This document shows, in pieces, positions 60,424 to 64,000 of a stretch of DNA of 64,000 bases. Position 1 is the first letter of the stretch. Each line of letters opens with the position of its first letter. The stretch comes from Clostridium tepidiprofundi DSM 19306 (GTDB lineage Bacteria > Bacillota > Clostridia > Clostridiales > Clostridiaceae), in assembly GCF_001594005.1 (NCBI RefSeq), contig NZ_LTBA01000013.1, positions 1 to 64,000 of the forward strand, in the 5' to 3' direction. The notes under the pieces were generated by a model that saw only the letters and a program-made list of their open reading frames with translations, was not told the DNA's origin and did not search any database. A program made the translations under genes and the position numbers.

Positions 60424-61596
60424 CTAAATTCTTGCTATTCCCATTTTTTTTGCTATTCTTTTTACTTCTGATGCAACCGATTCTGCAACAGATTTATCAA
60501 GTGCATTAGGTATTATGTATTCTTCATTAAGTTCATCATCACTAATTAAATTGGCTATTCCCTTTGCTGCTGCTAATTTCATTTCTTCATTTATTTCAGA
60601 AGCTCTCACTTCTAAAGCTCCCTTGAATATACCTGGAAACACCAAAACATTATTGATTTGATTAGGAAAATCTGATCTTCCAGTTGCAACAATTCTTGCT
60701 CCCCCATCTTTAGCTAAGTCAGGCATAATTTCAGGTGTTGGATTTGCCATTGCAAATACAATAGAATCCTTATTCATCGAAGAAACCATATCTTTATTAA
60801 CTACCCCTGGTGCTGATACTCCAATAAAAACGTCTTTGCCTTTAATTATTTCTTTTAAATTTCCTTTTTCCATGTTCCTGTTGGTTATTTTAGCAAGTTC
60901 TTGCTGAGGCTTTGTTAATGATGTATCTCCTTCAACTACAGCTCCATTTTTATCACACATAACAATATTCTTAGCACCAGCCTTTAATAGAAGCTTGCAT
61001 ATAGCTGTTCCCGCAGAACCTGCTCCATTTATAACTATATTTACATTTTCAATATGCTTGCCTACAAGCTTTAATGCATTATATAATCCTGCAAGTACAA
61101 CTATTGCAGTACCATGCTGGTCATCATGAAAAACTGGAATATCCAATTCTTCTTTTAGTCTTTTCTCTATATAAAAACACTCAGGAGCCTTTATATCCTC
61201 TAAGTTAATTCCTCCAAAACTTGGTGCAATCAATTTTACAGTTTTGATAATTTCATCTGGTTCTTTTGAATCTATACATATTGGGAAAGCATTAATTCCT
61301 CCAAACTCTTTAAATAACAATGCTTTTCCTTCCATAACTGGCAGCCCTGCTTTAGCCCCAATATCTCCAAGTCCTAAAACTGCAGTTCCATTTGTAACTA
61401 TAGCTACTGTATTCCCTTTCATCGTATAATCATAAACCTTATCTTCATCTTCAGCAATTTTTAAACATGGTTCAGCTACCCCTGGGGTATAAGCTATTGA
61501 TAAGTCATGTCTGTCTTCAACCTTCATTTTACCAACAATATCAAGTTTACCCCTGAGTTCTTTGTGTACTTTTAAAGCTTCTTGTTTTATATCCAT
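60424..61596 (-). CDS. Malic enzyme (malate dehydrogenase, decarboxylating)
   Basis: The enzyme decarboxylates malate to pyruvate with NAD(P). The 390 residues show IAYTPGVAEPC, TNGTAVLGLGDIGAKAGLPV, FHDDQHGTAIVV (metal site) and the NAD fold INGAGSAGTAICKLL. It is the short, bacterial type without a phosphotransacetylase tail. The ATG at 61596 follows GGAGGG, against a longer frame from 61650. It stands alone. Confidence 0.93.
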   Translation of the reverse strand: MDIKQEALKVHKELRGKLDIVGKMKVEDRHDLSIAYTPGVAEPCLKIAEDEDKVYDYTMKGNTVAIVTNGTAVLGLGDIGAKAGLPVMEGKALLFKEFGGINAFPICIDSKEPDEIIKTVKLIAPSFGGINLEDIKAPECFYIEKRLKEELDIPVFHDDQHGTAIVVLAGLYNALKLVGKHIENVNIVINGAGSAGTAICKLLLKAGAKNIVMCDKNGAVVEGDTSLTKPQQELAKITNRNMEKGNLKEIIKGKDVFIGVSAPGVVNKDMVSSMNKDSIVFAMANPTPEIMPDLAKDGGARIVATGRSDFPNQINNVLVFPGIFKGALEVRASEINEEMKLAAAKGIANLISDDELNEEYIIPNALDKSVAESVASEVKRIAKKMGIARI

Positions 61597-61736
61597 ATTA
61601 ACCCTCCATTTAATTATTATTCCAGAAACATAATTAATTGTATCAATCAATTCATCAATAATTTCATTGTAACATACAATTTTTTGTTGGTGAAGCTATC
61701 TTTAAAAATGTAAAGAAATAAAGGGTCTATAATATT

Positions 61737-61775
61737 CAAAGTGACTACGATAGTTCATAGCCACTTTGAACAATA
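61737..61775. other. Inverted repeat between malic enzyme and MITE copy 4
   Basis: TTCAAAGTG-CTA and TAG-CACTTTGAA form a hairpin with one mismatch and no good U-run. Its role is unclear; it could be a weak terminator for nth. Confidence 0.4.
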
Positions 61776-61794
61776 TTTATTGAATTTCCTTTAC

Positions 61795-61957
61795 TAAGGC
61801 ATTTTCAAAAAATAACTAGTCAGTATGCTAGTCTATTTTGCGAACTACTTCATCGTCGGAACCCGTTGATAGAACCTACTATCAGCGGAACCCAACTCTT
61901 TGTATTTCACAAAATATACGTCGCATCTTTGACTTGTTATTTTCTTTCAAATGCCTA
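61795..61957 (-). mobile_element. 163-bp MITE, copy 4
   Basis: A full copy, ends TAAGGCATTTTCAAAAAATAAC and GTTATTTTCTTTCAAATGCCTA, almost identical to copy 3. It lies 45 bases after the nth stop. Confidence 0.88.
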
Positions 61958-62001
61958 AAAATAAAAAGCTTTTAAAAAAATAACACTTCAAAGATATTAG
62001 A

Positions 62002-62655
62002 CTATTTTTTTGAAGATACCTTATTATTATGATAATCACAATATTTACTTATGCTACATTTATCACAATCAGGTTTTCTTGCTTTACAAGTTCTTCTTCC
62101 GTGAAATATAAGCAAGTGATGTGCTTTAGACCATCTTTCCTTAGGAATTATTTCTTTAAGCTGCTTTTCAGTCTTTGTAACATTATCACTATTTGCTAAT
62201 CCAATTCTGTTCGAAACTCTAAAAACATGAGTATCAACTGCTATTGCTGGTATATTAAAAGCATTGCTCATAACAACATTAGCAGTTTTAACTCCAACTC
62301 CCGCTAATTTAATTAGCTCATCTTTGCTTTTAGGAACTTCTCCATTATATTCTTCTATTAAACTTTTACACATATTTTTAATATTTTTAGATTTATTTCT
62401 ATATAGTCCTATTACTCTAATATGTTTTTTTAATTCATGAATATCTGCATTTAAAAAATCATAAGGAGTTTTGTACTTTTCAAAGAGCATTTTTGTAACC
62501 TCATTAACCTTTTTATCTGTTGTTTGTGCACTTAGCATTGTAGCTATTAGTAGCTCAAATGGACTATCATATCTTAATTCACACTTTGCATCTGGATAAG
62601 TAGATTCAAGAATATCTAAAATATTTTTAACATCTTCATTCGACTTTTTTATCAT
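62002..62655 (-). CDS. nth: Endonuclease III
   Basis: This base-excision glycosylase/lyase acts on oxidised pyrimidines. It has 217 residues. LAGVGVKTANVVM carries the catalytic Lys, and IAVDTHVFR the catalytic Asp. C-x6-C-x2-C-x5-C near the end (CKARKPDCDKCSISKYC) binds [4Fe-4S]. The ATG at 62655 follows AAGGTG; longer frames overlap the OmpA-domain gene. It is 10 bases after that gene. Confidence 0.95.
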   Translation of the reverse strand: MIKKSNEDVKNILDILESTYPDAKCELRYDSPFELLIATMLSAQTTDKKVNEVTKMLFEKYKTPYDFLNADIHELKKHIRVIGLYRNKSKNIKNMCKSLIEEYNGEVPKSKDELIKLAGVGVKTANVVMSNAFNIPAIAVDTHVFRVSNRIGLANSDNVTKTEKQLKEIIPKERWSKAHHLLIFHGRRTCKARKPDCDKCSISKYCDYHNNKVSSKK

Positions 62656-62665
62656 TTTATTCACC

Positions 62666-63568
62666 TTATTGTTGTTTATCTGTAAACATTTCATCTGATT
62701 CATTTAAATACTCGTCAATTAGCTTTCTTATACTTGGATCTTTAAGTATAACTGATATTTCTATACGTCTATTTGCTCTCCACGCTTCTGGATTACTTCC
62801 TTTGACTCTAGGTCTGAAGTATGAATATCCACTTGCAGCAAAATATTTACCATATTTTGCTTTTAAATTAGGATTTGCTTTCATTAGGTAATCAACAACA
62901 GCAGTAGCTCTATTAGCTGACAAAACGCTATTAGGAATATTACCCTTTCTCTCATCAGCATGTCCCTGTATCTCAATAGCATCAATATATTTTCTTACTT
63001 GCTCATCATCCAATATCTTTTCAAATGATGTTGCAAGTTTATTCAATAATTCCTTACTGTTTTCCTTTATTACAGCAGAACCTGTATCAAACAATATTGA
63101 CTCATTTAATATTATATTTCCGTTCTCGGCTACGGATACCAGTTTCTTTTTATTTATATTATTGCCCAATTCATTTTCAATTGATTCTTGTACTTGCTTT
63201 AAAACATTTACACGTATCAAACCTACACTTCTCAATTTTGCCCTGAGATCTCCAAGTTCCTTATTGCTCTCTAAAATAACCTTCTCTTGTTTATCTATTT
63301 TATCTTGTGATAGTTGAAGTGCCATTTCAGCCCTTTCAACATCAGATTGTATTCTCCTTAATCTCTTCTTTGCACTAACTATTTTTGAATTTGCTAATTC
63401 AAGTTCTTTGTTAGCATTTTGAAGATTACTACCTACAATAATATTTTGCACATAAGATAGTAAAATCAAGAAAAATAATATCAAAACAATAGTTGATATC
63501 ATGTCCGTAAATGATGGCCAAAAATTCTCGCTGCTTTCTTCTGAAAAATACCTTTTTCTTGCTTTCAT
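62666..63568 (-). CDS. MotB-like OmpA-domain membrane protein
   Basis: A 300-residue protein. A short cytosolic start (KARKRYFSEESSENFWPSF) leads to one membrane helix at ~20-42. In it TDMISTIVLILFFL has the Asp at the place of MotB's proton-binding Asp. A coiled coil (~50-110) and an OmpA/MotB peptidoglycan domain follow (FDTGSAVIKENS, IEIQGHADERKGN, LSANRATAVVDYL, ANRRIEISVIL). The partner gene upstream is of the MotA/TolQ kind. ATG at 63568 follows GGTGGG. Flagellar MotB is less likely since no flagellar genes are near. Other options are a TolR- or Zorya ZorB-like stator. Confidence 0.8.
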   Translation of the reverse strand: MKARKRYFSEESSENFWPSFTDMISTIVLILFFLILLSYVQNIIVGSNLQNANKELELANSKIVSAKKRLRRIQSDVERAEMALQLSQDKIDKQEKVILESNKELGDLRAKLRSVGLIRVNVLKQVQESIENELGNNINKKKLVSVAENGNIILNESILFDTGSAVIKENSKELLNKLATSFEKILDDEQVRKYIDAIEIQGHADERKGNIPNSVLSANRATAVVDYLMKANPNLKAKYGKYFAASGYSYFRPRVKGSNPEAWRANRRIEISVILKDPSIRKLIDEYLNESDEMFTDKQQ

Positions 63569-63580
63569 GCGACATCCCAC

Positions 63581-64000
63581 CTAATTATTTTTTATCTTTT
63601 CGGCAAAATCCGATAGTGCAACATTCATTCTATCAACATTATTCCTTAAATGATAATTAAATTCAGTAAAATCTCTAGTATTATCTGAGAATTGATCAAT
63701 AGTCTTCTTAAAATACATTAAGCTATTATTAAAATCTTGTTGATTTTCTTCCATCATTTTGAGAACTTCTATTAAACCAGACAACGACTTGTCCAAAACA
63801 TTCTTATAATTAACTTCTATTTGCTCACTTAGACCATTAAATAGCTTGTTTACAGTAACATCTAAAGTATTCTTTTCTGCATAGTTTATGTATTCTAACG
63901 CAATTGTGTTATCTAAATATTCTTCGATTTCAAGCATTGTGCTATTCCTTAAATTATCTACGTTTACAATTATTTTAAAAATAGTCAAAAGAATTGCACC
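63581..64000 (-). CDS. MotA/TolQ/ExbB-like partner, C-terminal part (cut by window)
   Basis: Only the last 139 codons are in the window; the frame is open to the right edge. It begins with a hydrophobic stretch (GAILLTIFKIIVNV), the end of a membrane helix, then a long helical tail (VNKLFNGLSEQIEVNYKNVL, YFKKTIDQFSDNTRDFTEFN). The product ends 12 bases before the OmpA-domain start. The family call rests mainly on the partner and the shape; the diagnostic membrane part is beyond the edge. Confidence 0.5.
   Translation of the reverse strand, partial: GAILLTIFKIIVNVDNLRNSTMLEIEEYLDNTIALEYINYAEKNTLDVTVNKLFNGLSEQIEVNYKNVLDKSLSGLIEVLKMMEENQQDFNNSLMYFKKTIDQFSDNTRDFTEFNYHLRNNVDRMNVALSDFAEKIKNN

Noticed and set aside
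62666-64000. Calling a Zorya defence system
   Set aside because: Only an A/B-like pair is visible, one member is truncated, and the next gene is nth rather than zorC/D/E.

Overview
The window comes from an AT-rich, anaerobic, amino-acid-fermenting Firmicute of the Clostridia/Tissierellia type. The evidence is a complete lysine-fermentation gene set, a butyryl-CoA dehydrogenase/Etf module beside the redox sensor Rex, a four-subunit 2-oxoacid:ferredoxin oxidoreductase, an NfnAB transhydrogenase, a Spo0E-like small protein, CIRCE-controlled groESL and a sigma-54 activator. I cannot name the genus. Most genes lie on the minus strand.

Layout. 1-255: 3' part cut off of a REP-associated tyrosine (Y1) transposase, with three GAACCGTCCC motifs nearby. 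0.75-3.1 kb: groEL, groES, CIRCE. 3.4-6.0 kb: DUF1461 membrane protein, VTT/TVP38 membrane protein, 8-oxoguanine glycosylase. 7.6-11.2 kb: GntR regulator and porGDAB. 12.7-15.0 kb: nfnAB. 16.7-17.0 kb: a tandem glycine riboswitch with its own terminator but no gene after it. 17.1-20.8 kb: iron alcohol dehydrogenase, its sigma-54 promoter and paired upstream sites, and the sigma-54 activator. 21.4-26.4 kb: hbd, etfA, etfB, bcd, rex. 26.5-30 kb: ABC-F protein, M14 carboxypeptidase. 30.2-41.1 kb: lysine fermentation, transcribed right to left as lysine riboswitch, kal, kce, kdd, kamA, kamB, kamC, kamD, kamE, terminator. 41.3-50.3 kb: Spo0E-like protein, chemoreceptor, urocanate hydratase, metallo-beta-lactamase-fold hydrolase, TetR regulator with a gutted target gene, a structured RNA-like relic, AI-2E family permease. 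50.3-64 kb: tsaD, RusA-like nuclease, AIM24 protein, PIN-domain gene without a start, HtrA protease, pepT, TPR lipoprotein, malic enzyme, nth, and a MotA/OmpA-type pair cut by the right edge.

How the genes work together. Lysine goes through 2,3-aminomutase (KamA), 5,6-aminomutase (KamDE, kept active by KamBC), Kdd, Kce and Kal to acetyl-CoA and crotonyl-CoA. Bcd/EtfAB reduce crotonyl-CoA. Por makes reduced ferredoxin, Nfn exchanges electrons between ferredoxin, NADH and NADPH, and Rex senses NADH/NAD. A lysine-type riboswitch at the head of the lysine genes ties the pathway to its substrate.

The most unusual feature is in the gaps. Eight intergenic blocks of 0.25-1.5 kb are built from the same CTAG-rich modules. 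They have a fixed polarity, a terminal module and a small hairpin whose arms change in compensating pairs. A second family, a ~163-bp MITE with imperfect terminal inverted repeats, has four full copies and several collapsed ones, and it has altered the 5' ends of neighbouring genes. A third, three-hairpin element occurs three times. A short TACTT-type tandem repeat occurs in the groES leader and in the kdd-kamA gap.
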